Assembly (NCBI GenBank): GCA_030706665.1
Contig: JAUZOB010000008.1
Coordinates: 1-24,473, forward strand
Reading direction: 5' to 3'
DNA length: 24,473 nucleotides
DNA from: Bacteroidota bacterium
GTDB lineage: Bacteria; Bacteroidota; Bacteroidia; Bacteroidales; Prolixibacteraceae
The translations under genes and the position numbers were made by a program. Below the pieces are notes generated by a model that saw nothing but the letters and a program-made list of their open reading frames with translations, had not been told where the DNA came from and did no database searches. Shown here in pieces: positions 7,590-15,408 of this stretch. Each line of letters starts with the position of its first letter. Position 1 is the first letter of the stretch.

Positions 7590-9905
7590 TTATTTACCAA
7601 TATTCGCATCGAATTTCAAGATCCCCTGAGGCTTTACCCATCGGAACCCGCTTCCATCAGGCAATGCGATCACCTTTACTTTCGAGTTGACCGATTTAAC
7701 TTTCAGTCCTCCAGGCAAGCGGATATTCAAAATTGCCCATTCGGCTGATGTATCGTCAGGAAAGCTTACTTCTCCGGATACTTTCTTTGTCTTTGAATCA
7801 TATTGCAAATGATAAGATATCTCGCCGAAATGTGTACTTGCATGTGAAATACCAACCATCTTACCCGAAGCAAGCCACTCACGCGCTGTTCCAACGGCCA
7901 GATTTATTCCTTTCCCATCTTCCAGAACAAACATATCGCGTAGGATGCGGACAATTGCTACCGGAGTCCAAAGATGTTGGCGGTCGCCAGAAGTTTTTGT
8001 AGTATTTGGTTCCTGTCCACGTTCTTCACACCATGTATAAAGTGGAGTACCATGATTAAGTGTAGAATATAAATACTTTACAGCAGCATCGCCATTGCCC
8101 TGAGCCAGCTTAGCTTCAGCCAAATTGTCGAGCGTTATTGCCACCCACGAACCATCATCCATCCATCCGTTGTGGAGTGGTTGCCCACCTTTACTGATAT
8201 TGGATTCGATACGGCGAATAGTTCCTGTAACCAATTTATGGTTTGGATCTATCAGTTTGCAAGGTGAAACAGCATACAGCGAACCCCATGAACTACCACC
8301 GGTTTTCCCGGGGACGCCCGGAATCCAGCGGTAATCACCTTCATTGATAGCTCCCCGATCCAAAGCCGTTAACAAGTCTTTATGTGCGGTCTCAAATATT
8401 TTCTTCAACTCAGCAATATCGTCTGTTTTATTGAGAATCTCGGCTGCCTCAAGCGTGCACCGGTCGGCATAAACTGAAAAAATGTTGTGAGGAATGTAAA
8501 CACCGTACAAATCGCCATCATTCATCAGCCCACAATCACCAAATCCGCGTGGCATCAAACCATATGTCATTGATTTTTCGCCGGCAGCATTACGTGAACG
8601 TGCTCGTTGTTTTTCCTGAAAACGTGAACTGGCCAACATTTTCGGATAAACTTCTGCAAGGAAAGTTTTGTCACCAGTGATGCGGTAATGATTCATAATA
8701 AACCAAGACTTGAACCCAACTACAGCCCAGCTATTGTGACACCACCCTTGTACATCAGCCCAATTGCCATCAGGATCTTGCATATCAATTGATACGGAAG
8801 CTCCATTCTTCGCTTCCTTGTGAAAACCGTTTTGATCCAGGGCGATGGCATCAAGCAATGGTTCCCCTGAGTTTCCGGCACGGTAACTGTCTGTTCCGGG
8901 AACGGCAATCATGCGACCGTTTGCTATTGGTTCGCGCATTATAAATAAATCGGCTAAACAGGCACGATAGGCATTTGTAACTTCTACATCAGGGATGATC
9001 ATCCGGGTCGCCCGGTTCAACAAATCGTTCCATTCTTTTTTACCTTGCTCCATTTCGCTGGCCCAATCATGCTTGCGTAAAGCCGGTAAATCAGCCAAAT
9101 AACTGTTATAGGGCCTTACAATCCAGCCTTGACGTTTTTCACCCGGTTGCAAGTTCCAGATCAGAACCATGTTGCATTTTCCCGGAGCTTGTCCATCAGC
9201 TTTTTCCGAGTATGAATCAGCGCCAATACCCATAACCAGAATACGGTCTGCACGCTCGTTCCAGCCAGCCACCATATGATCACCAATGTGTTGTGAAGGA
9301 TCGACCCAAGAAGGCATTTCGCCCCAGCTCTCAGAATTACATCGTATTACAAATTGATGAGCTTTTGAATCTGTGTTTTGAAGTTCCACGTTGATCAAAG
9401 CGGCAGTCATTCCACTTAGTGCCTTTAGTCTGATAGTCCCAAGCGAATCCTGATACAACTTATCAAAACCGGGCAGTATTTGATCCAATCGACTCCAACT
9501 TCCCTTTTCGAGCGACTTGTCCTCTATTTGAGGAACAATCTGAATACTCCAGGCTATTTGTGGAATGCGTAATGACAACGGATAGAAGTTAGACATCGCC
9601 AAATTATCATAAGACCACGCCATCCGGATATTTCCCGGATTCACATCCATCAGCGTACGGTCGCTGGCATCAGGCCGACCTAACGTAATCCGGTGAGGAG
9701 TTGCAAACGAATAGGAAAAATCGACCTTAAGCAGCTCATTAGCCGGCTTTGATGCTTTGGATTTCGTATGTAAAAAACCCTGTTGAGGTACATCTGCAAA
9801 TATTTCAGGGATACCACCAAAGGTCAATATAAAAGCCATTACAGCAACCCCAATTTTCATCACGTTAAGGTTTACCCATGTTTCTAACCATTGTTTCTTA
9901 GTCAT
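7590..9905 (-). CDS. Secreted six-hairpin glycosidase-like protein, family unassigned
   Basis: A 771-residue protein with an N-terminal export signal (hydrophobic core about 17-33, cleavage near FAD at 36-38; the M at residue 16 could be the true start). Residues about 60-290 look like a beta-rich N-terminal domain. Residues about 300-660 look like an (alpha/alpha)6 barrel, and about 680-771 a C-terminal beta-domain. Barrel landmarks are FIMREPIANG (321-330), MQDPDGNWADVQGWCHNSW (375-393), LMPRGFGDCGLMNDGDLYG (450-468), HNGWMDDGSW (578-587), WCEERGQEP (625-633) and SGDRQHLWTPVA (639-650). The acids and aromatics in these loops are typical of an inverting exo-glycosidase site, but I cannot name nucleophile or acid. 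It lies between the two GH36 genes with gaps of about 30 bases, which ties it to alpha-galactoside breakdown. I do not recognise a CAZy family. Confidence 0.65.
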   Translation of the reverse strand: MTKKQWLETWVNLNVMKIGVAVMAFILTFGGIPEIFADVPQQGFLHTKSKASKPANELLKVDFSYSFATPHRITLGRPDASDRTLMDVNPGNIRMAWSYDNLAMSNFYPLSLRIPQIAWSIQIVPQIEDKSLEKGSWSRLDQILPGFDKLYQDSLGTIRLKALSGMTAALINVELQNTDSKAHQFVIRCNSESWGEMPSWVDPSQHIGDHMVAGWNERADRILVMGIGADSYSEKADGQAPGKCNMVLIWNLQPGEKRQGWIVRPYNSYLADLPALRKHDWASEMEQGKKEWNDLLNRATRMIIPDVEVTNAYRACLADLFIMREPIANGRMIAVPGTDSYRAGNSGEPLLDAIALDQNGFHKEAKNGASVSIDMQDPDGNWADVQGWCHNSWAVVGFKSWFIMNHYRITGDKTFLAEVYPKMLASSRFQEKQRARSRNAAGEKSMTYGLMPRGFGDCGLMNDGDLYGVYIPHNIFSVYADRCTLEAAEILNKTDDIAELKKIFETAHKDLLTALDRGAINEGDYRWIPGVPGKTGGSSWGSLYAVSPCKLIDPNHKLVTGTIRRIESNISKGGQPLHNGWMDDGSWVAITLDNLAEAKLAQGNGDAAVKYLYSTLNHGTPLYTWCEERGQEPNTTKTSGDRQHLWTPVAIVRILRDMFVLEDGKGINLAVGTAREWLASGKMVGISHASTHFGEISYHLQYDSKTKKVSGEVSFPDDTSAEWAILNIRLPGGLKVKSVNSKVKVIALPDGSGFRWVKPQGILKFDANIGK

Positions 9906-9938
9906 ATTTCCTAATTTATTATCGTTTTTTATCCTTTT

Positions 9939-12023
9939 TCAATCCTTAACCTGTTTATATTTAAGCAGCAATGAACCTGGTTTCTCTGGAATAATCAATT
10001 CAAGACCTTCCATCAATTCACGACCATTTTTGCGAATTATCTGACCACTGTCTTCGTTGAAAACTTCGTATGTAGCCTTGGCTTCGAGGCCTCCCAATTT
10101 TACCTTAAGCGATGCATCTTTATTGCCATCACGACGAAAAGCCAGAACAATGCCATCCTTTTCTTCCGTACGATGTAGCTGGTAGGCCAACCACAGCTCG
10201 TTACCGGTATTGTTAACCTGACTTGTCAAAGGATAAAAATCACCGTAATAATAGGGCTGTAAGGCTTTAAAATCCTTGATGCGGCGTTGAATATCAGGAA
10301 TTGATTCAGGTCCCCATCCCGTAATAGACCAGTTCATTACCGTGGCAGCACTCATACTAGAGCGGAAAGTGAAATTGTCTGTTTTATACATTCCTGCGCC
10401 ATGCAAAGGCAGGTAGAAATTCAAGCCAAATGTATGACACTGATATCCGTTAGGTTCCCCATATTGATAATCGGTTCGCCAAAGCGGAGCACTACGAGAG
10501 GTCGTTTCCAGATCAATCCGTCGGCCACCACTGGAACAGTTGTCGATCAGCAGGTTCGGAAAACGTTCGAGTAAGCCGTCCCAATAAGCATAAAGTCCTT
10601 CGATATGACGGATTTCGGAAATGCCCACGCGGTCTGGTTTATCGTTAGCCTGCCAAAACGGAAGTGGATCCATATTAAAATCCTGACGATAATAATCAAT
10701 TCCTTCGTTTTGAATCAGATCTCCGATATATTGGGTTAACCATTTGCAGGCATCTTTGTTCCCAAGGTCAAAAAGGTAGGTGTCTCCGGGAAGTTTAATT
10801 AACCATTCAGGATGTTCTATGTCAATTTGTGTTCCTTTCATAACCCGTTCAGGTTCGAACCAAACCATAAATTTGCAGCCTGCCTCGTGAGCAGCCTGCG
10901 AGATCTTCTTAAACCCATTGGGGAATCGTTCTTTTTCGATGGTTAGGTTACCAACATTCGAATTCCAGTCTCCTTTGGATTTATCCCAGCCACATCCAGT
11001 TGACCAACCAGCATCAAGCCAGAAAACTTCAGGAAGAACTTTAAAGTATTTGTACCGTTCAATTAATGAAATAGCAAAATTTTCCGTCATGCAGGTATAT
11101 TCTCCGCAAGGAGAAGGATCACCGTAATCAAATCCACTACATAAGGGATATTCGGCAAATTTTCCATCAATCATCCTAGAATGGTGCTTTAAAACAAATC
11201 TCCGAAACTGGTTATGACCCACCATTCGGTTTTCTCCACTCCAGAAAAGCAGGCAAACCTTTGGAGTACGGATTTCTTCTTTTGGATAAAGCATCAACTT
11301 CATAATTTCCATTCCCGATTTCAAAGTGACACTCTGTTCATTTTTCTGCAATAGATTTGCATACCATCGGCCAGTCCATCCTATTCCTACCATTACACCA
11401 TGCTTTCCGGGCATTTCAAGGTTGAAAAACGGGAAAGCATTTGCATCGGATGATCTTCCCCCCCATGGAACAATATTAATGGCATTACCTACCGACAATG
11501 TATCGTCAATGGGCATAAAATCGGTCCTTTCAGCATTACTTCCTTTCGCATGATGAAAAACATAATTTCCTTTCTCTCTAGCGTTAAAAGAATAATTGAT
11601 CACCTCCGCATTTTCGATTAGCGGAGTATTTTTGTCTGATGTATTGACAAAATTCAGAACCCATTCTACTGCCGGAAAATCCGTAAAACAAGTCACTTTG
11701 CATTTTACAGCAAGTCCTGTCATTTTATCAGTATAAGTATAAACCCTCTCCTCCTCATTCTGATTTCTCGAATCAAGCTTTTCGGAATTAAACTGCCAGC
11801 TTTTTATAAAAGTATCGGAACTTCTTCCGTCATATACAAACGAAAACGGAGGAATCACTCCCTTGGCAAAATGCTGTTTGATCCACATTTGTGTTTCCGC
11901 AGCGGTTGTCGTATTTTGTGCAGAAAGAATTGGCGAAAAGCAGAATAGCCCTCCTACCACAACAAGAAATGTGGTCATTCTCTTTTTCAAAAAAAGTTTT
12001 GCTTCTGATTTAATTACATTCAT
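9939..12023 (-). CDS. GH36 alpha-galactosidase (paralog 2)
   Basis: A 694-residue secreted retaining alpha-galactosidase. The first Met gives a long leader; M16 (MTTFLVVVGG) would give a more ordinary signal peptide ending near LSAQ. The N-terminal beta-sandwich (IPPFSFVYDG, FTDFPAVEWVL) is followed by a TIM barrel with VFWLDAGWSTG (333-343), MVWFEPERV (386-394), YYRQDFN (444-450; D448 nucleophile), DNCSSGGRRIDLE (494-506) and LWRTDYQYG (514-522; D518 acid/base). The GDWNS motif appears at 351-355. Compared with paralog 1 it has extra residues at FDYGDPSPCGEYTCMTE (298-314) before the barrel, so the active-site entrance is likely to differ. It is the first PUL gene after the odd methyltransferase, with a 150-base upstream spacer containing a possible promoter half-site. 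Catalytic residues are intact. Confidence 0.94.
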   Translation of the reverse strand: MNVIKSEAKLFLKKRMTTFLVVVGGLFCFSPILSAQNTTTAAETQMWIKQHFAKGVIPPFSFVYDGRSSDTFIKSWQFNSEKLDSRNQNEEERVYTYTDKMTGLAVKCKVTCFTDFPAVEWVLNFVNTSDKNTPLIENAEVINYSFNAREKGNYVFHHAKGSNAERTDFMPIDDTLSVGNAINIVPWGGRSSDANAFPFFNLEMPGKHGVMVGIGWTGRWYANLLQKNEQSVTLKSGMEIMKLMLYPKEEIRTPKVCLLFWSGENRMVGHNQFRRFVLKHHSRMIDGKFAEYPLCSGFDYGDPSPCGEYTCMTENFAISLIERYKYFKVLPEVFWLDAGWSTGCGWDKSKGDWNSNVGNLTIEKERFPNGFKKISQAAHEAGCKFMVWFEPERVMKGTQIDIEHPEWLIKLPGDTYLFDLGNKDACKWLTQYIGDLIQNEGIDYYRQDFNMDPLPFWQANDKPDRVGISEIRHIEGLYAYWDGLLERFPNLLIDNCSSGGRRIDLETTSRSAPLWRTDYQYGEPNGYQCHTFGLNFYLPLHGAGMYKTDNFTFRSSMSAATVMNWSITGWGPESIPDIQRRIKDFKALQPYYYGDFYPLTSQVNNTGNELWLAYQLHRTEEKDGIVLAFRRDGNKDASLKVKLGGLEAKATYEVFNEDSGQIIRKNGRELMEGLELIIPEKPGSLLLKYKQVKD

Positions 12024-12132
12024 TGATTAATAAGTTTAATTCGTTATTGAACTCGATCAATAATTTGGATTTAACAATATATTTCCCTGACTGATTCTAT
12101 TTCTGATATAATATGATTTATCCGTACACAAT

Positions 12133-12140
12133 CAAACATA
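12133..12140 (-). promoter_or_regulatory. Possible Bacteroidota -7 element upstream of GH36 paralog 2
   Basis: On the minus strand this reads TATGTTTG, matching the Bacteroidota -7 consensus TAnnTTTG. It lies about 110 bases before the GH36 start and downstream of the methyltransferase stop. No convincing TTG/TTTG -33 element is found 19-21 bases further upstream, so this is only a half-site. It would fit a separate start of transcription for the GH36 block. Confidence 0.22.
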
Positions 12141-12173
12141 GACTATCACCATAGCTGACAGGAGTGAATAGAA

Positions 12174-12965
12174 TTAATATTTAAAGGGAGAAATCAAACA
12201 ATAATAAGTTGAAGTAAAAAAATCCTTGAGGAACGGAATATCCAAAATACAAGGTAGTTTTCTCGTTTTGAGCTTGAATTTAACCTCATAATTCGGATTA
12301 ATCATATAATAGACCTCATTGTCAATCTTAAAATTACTCTTATTCAAGATTTTCTTGAATCTTCGAATAGAAATCCGCGTTTCTTTTACTTCTAATAAAC
12401 CCCTAATTTTGGCTTCATTCTCTCCAAATACTTTTAGCATTCCGACATATAAAGGATTAGGAAGAATATGGAAATAAGGTAATTTACTTAATAATGGATT
12501 TTCACACATTTGTTGATGACCTCCAAATGGCATTCTCCATGGAGGAAATGCAATAAATATCTTACCCGACAATTTCATGAATTTTCTTAAGTGTTCTAAA
12601 AGAGCATCTTGATCCTGTATATGCTCTAAAGTATCTCGTAAAATTATTAAGTCAAATTTGAATTGTTCATTGGGATTTATCTTAAATATGTCTTTAGCAA
12701 TTAATTTGAGATTGCTTTTATATGGATGGTTAGCAAGGAATTTAATTGCATTAGATATTTTGTTATCAGAGATATCAATTCCAACTACCTTACAACCAAT
12801 ATCTAAGAATGGCTTTAGGTTTCCACCCTCTCCACATCCTATTTCTATTATATTAAAATCAGGAGTAATTGGATGTAAATTAGCAATATAGGGAATTACA
12901 AATTTTCCAGTTGTATAAGACTGTTCCTGAAAATATTTTTCCCGGTCATAATGTCTATCTTCCAT
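12174..12965 (-). CDS. Class I SAM-dependent methyltransferase
   Basis: A 263-residue cytosolic protein with no signal peptide. The SAM-binding Rossmann fold is clear: motif I IIEIGCGEGGN (39-49), motif II VVGIDIS (60-66), DLIILRDTLEHI (105-116) and a post-fold segment with FPPWRMPFGGHQQ (140-152). Similar methyltransferases occur in capsule or O-antigen loci, where they act on sugars or glycolipids; the acceptor here is unknown. It is out of place among secreted hydrolases. The gene is visibly more AT-rich than its neighbours, with many AAA/AAT/ATT codons, and is flanked by a 150-base spacer on one side and a gene relic on the other. These features suggest a later insertion into the PUL. A role in handling methylated sugars from the target glycan would need a demethylase rather than a methyltransferase, so direct participation is unlikely. 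Confidence 0.85.
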   Translation of the reverse strand: MEDRHYDREKYFQEQSYTTGKFVIPYIANLHPITPDFNIIEIGCGEGGNLKPFLDIGCKVVGIDISDNKISNAIKFLANHPYKSNLKLIAKDIFKINPNEQFKFDLIILRDTLEHIQDQDALLEHLRKFMKLSGKIFIAFPPWRMPFGGHQQMCENPLLSKLPYFHILPNPLYVGMLKVFGENEAKIRGLLEVKETRISIRRFKKILNKSNFKIDNEVYYMINPNYEVKFKLKTRKLPCILDIPFLKDFFTSTYYCLISPFKY

Positions 12966-12982
12966 AATTCTATCAACTTATA

Positions 12983-13203
12983 TCATGCATAACTAATTAC
13001 CAACTCAGGCTGTTCTCTTTCAATAACTTTGCGTATCAGCTTTAGGGTACTGTCATTTCGGACAGCATACTCATCTCCGCAGTCCAATGTAAATCGTCAA
13101 ACTGTGCTATTTTGAATTTATGATCTTAAATTCTTAAGGTTGATTGTTCAGAAAAGACATCGGCTGCAATAAAAATTACCAATGCAGTATATAAAAGCTT
13201 CAT
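12983..13203 (-). pseudogene. Relic of a secreted protein (possibly PIG-L-type deacetylase)
   Basis: 21 bases after the GH92 stop, an ATG at 13201-13203 opens MKLLYTALVIFIAADVFSEQ, then STLRI and a stop (TAA, 13126-13128). This is a typical signal peptide whose mature protein is cut off. In another frame, 12983-13096 encodes an uninterrupted 37-residue piece: FTLDCGDEYAVRNDSTL followed by KLIRKVIEREQPELVISYA and a stop. The amphipathic IRKVIEREQPELVIS block resembles the helix-strand of PIG-L deacetylases (LDNHDGE...IRKIREW..DIVI), and a signal peptide followed by LRI would suit that family too. The match is short, so the family is a guess. That this was a secreted PUL gene, now deleted internally and frameshifted, is better supported. 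The spacing matches intact neighbours. Confidence 0.55.
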
Positions 13204-13224
13204 CTGTTTATTTTTGTAGTTTGA

Positions 13225-15381
13225 TTATTTTTTCGCCTGATTTCCCATGTAAAATCTCAGGATTCCACCATTTATAATATTCTGATGGGTGATAACTTTC
13301 CGGTTATAGGGCTTTCCGTTAAGCTTGATAGATTGCACATATATATTTTCAGGAGAATAATTGATTGCTTCAACAGTGAATGTTTTTCCTTTGGGTAGCC
13401 TAATTACTCCTTTTTTGAGTTGAGGTGCACCTAACACATACTCGCCGCCACACGGATTAACAGGATAAAATCCCAGACTGGAAAAAATGTACCATGCCGA
13501 CATCTGACCGCAGTCGTCGTTACCACACAGGCCATTGATCTGATCAAGGTATTTGGTCCGACAAATTTCGTTTACTAATTTCTGTGTTTTCCAAGGTTTA
13601 CCTGCCAAAGCATACAAATAAGCTATATGGTGGCTAGGCTCATTGCCATGGGCATATTGTCCGATCAGTCCGGTTACATCCATCACAAAGCCACGCCCTT
13701 CTTTGGTACTTGACATTTCAAAAAGCGAATCGAGTTTGGATGTAAAATAATCAGCCCCCCCCATTAACTTTATCAATCCAGGAATATCATGCTGTACATG
13801 CCAGGTATATTGCCATGCATTGCCTTCAGTATAATCACCACCCGACGAACCAGCATGCGACAGCTCAAATGTTTTGAATGGTGTTCTCCAGTTATTATTA
13901 GAATCTTTACCTCTCATCAACTTGGTCTGCGGGTCGAACAGGTTTTTATAAAATTGAGATCGTTTGGAAAAATACAGATAATCGTCTTCTTTGTTCAATG
14001 CTTTTGCAAACTGTGCAGCACAATAATCGTCATAAACAGACTCCATAGTTCGAGATACGGATTCAACCGATACACGGTCAAAAGGATAATATCCGAACTC
14101 ATTGTACACGTTCCAGTCCGAATTCGGATGGTTCTCAGTCAATGATCTTTTTATCGCCTGAAACGCTTTTTCGGAATCAAAACCACGAAAACCTTTCAGG
14201 AAGGCATCTGCAATTACCGGAACAGCATGGTTCCCGATCATACAAAACGTCTCTTTCCCCCACAAAGCCCAAATGGGTAAAAATCCCTGCTGGTCATATT
14301 GCTGCAACATCGAATTTACAAATCCATCAACATGCTCAGGGCACAGAAGGGTAAAAAGCGGATGTGCTGCACGGTAAGTATCCCACAATGACAACGTTGA
14401 ATAAAATGGCGGTTCGTTTACATCTGCAATATTATTTGGCTGAATAAGCAAATGATACATCGAAGTATAAAAAATACTTTTCTGTTCCTTCGTTCCTTCT
14501 ATCTGAACACGCGAAAGGTAATTGTTCCAATTGCCTTTCGCCGCTTCTCTTTTCTCGTCAAAGTTCCAACCGGACATCTCTGTCTGAAGGTTTTTCTTAG
14601 CACCATCGATACTTTTTGACGAAAGTGACACTTTTACTAAAAGTTCTTCTCCTTGTTTTAAATCAAAATCGAACACGTAACGAGGTGCTTTTTCCTCCTC
14701 GTTTTGCTTAGGCAATTGGATTTCTGACACAAATGGCTTGCTGAATTCAATCACATAATAGTAAGTGCGATCGACCCACACCTGTGTTCTCGTAAATCCT
14801 GAAATAGTTTTTGTGTTTTCAAAATTTACTGTGGCCTCCGTAATATGTTTGTGCAATTGATCGGTGTTGCCAGCCATTGCACTCTGAAAATCAATCAGCA
14901 AGTGAGGTTTTTTCTCATTCAGATAGGTATAACGGTAAATGGCGGTATGAGGCGTAGCCGTCATTTCGGCCTTTATCTTAAAATCATTCAATATTACCGA
15001 ATAGTAGCCTGGAAACGCTAGTTCATTTTTTTTATCAATAATACTTTTATACTGTTTCTGTTGAATTTCTCCGGTAAAAGGCAGCATCAGCAAATCGCCC
15101 AAATCAGTACAACCAGTTCCATTTAAGCGTGTTTGGGAAAATCCGTTTATAGTTGAATCCTGATATTGGTAACCCGAACAATATGCCCAATCGCAATTCC
15201 CGGTTTCAGGTCCTGCCTGTATCATTCCGAAAGGAGTACAAGCTCCGGGAAAACAATGCCCGAATTCGGAAGCACCAACAAATGGATTCACATACTGGGT
15301 ATAATCTTCTTCATATTTTGCAGAAGAGCACGAAATAACTATCATGCAAACTAAAAGCACCCATAAACACGTCTTTGTCAT
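13225..15381 (-). CDS. GH92 exo-alpha-mannosidase, lipoprotein
   Basis: A full-length 718-residue GH92 enzyme. The leader ends in VISC (C18), a good lipobox, followed by SSAKYEED; acidic residues just after the Cys suggest a surface-exposed Bacteroidota lipoprotein. The N-terminal beta-sandwich has YVNPFVGASEFGHCFPGACT, PFGMIQAGPETG and GFSQTRLNGTG. The (alpha/alpha)6 barrel has GGDYTEGNAWQYTWHVQHD (514-532) with E519 as the expected general acid, GNEPSHHIAYLY (579-590), and CGNDDCGQMSAWYIFS (619-634) with D622/D623 as base/calcium-site residues. The family performs calcium-dependent inverting hydrolysis of alpha-mannosides. A Glu, not Gln, at the acid position fits ordinary mannosidase rather than mannose-1-phosphate activity. 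It is followed after 27 bases upstream by GH31 and downstream by a gene relic. Linkage specificity is not assigned. Confidence 0.95.
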   Translation of the reverse strand: MTKTCLWVLLVCMIVISCSSAKYEEDYTQYVNPFVGASEFGHCFPGACTPFGMIQAGPETGNCDWAYCSGYQYQDSTINGFSQTRLNGTGCTDLGDLLMLPFTGEIQQKQYKSIIDKKNELAFPGYYSVILNDFKIKAEMTATPHTAIYRYTYLNEKKPHLLIDFQSAMAGNTDQLHKHITEATVNFENTKTISGFTRTQVWVDRTYYYVIEFSKPFVSEIQLPKQNEEEKAPRYVFDFDLKQGEELLVKVSLSSKSIDGAKKNLQTEMSGWNFDEKREAAKGNWNNYLSRVQIEGTKEQKSIFYTSMYHLLIQPNNIADVNEPPFYSTLSLWDTYRAAHPLFTLLCPEHVDGFVNSMLQQYDQQGFLPIWALWGKETFCMIGNHAVPVIADAFLKGFRGFDSEKAFQAIKRSLTENHPNSDWNVYNEFGYYPFDRVSVESVSRTMESVYDDYCAAQFAKALNKEDDYLYFSKRSQFYKNLFDPQTKLMRGKDSNNNWRTPFKTFELSHAGSSGGDYTEGNAWQYTWHVQHDIPGLIKLMGGADYFTSKLDSLFEMSSTKEGRGFVMDVTGLIGQYAHGNEPSHHIAYLYALAGKPWKTQKLVNEICRTKYLDQINGLCGNDDCGQMSAWYIFSSLGFYPVNPCGGEYVLGAPQLKKGVIRLPKGKTFTVEAINYSPENIYVQSIKLNGKPYNRKVITHQNIINGGILRFYMGNQAKK

Positions 15382-15408
15382 CTTATAAAATGTGGTTATA
15401 TTTTAATT

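Noticed and set aside
12024..12173. Possible gene relic between the methyltransferase and GH36 paralog 2
   Set aside because: Read in all minus-strand frames, it gives only short stop-rich stretches with no resemblance to neighbouring genes.
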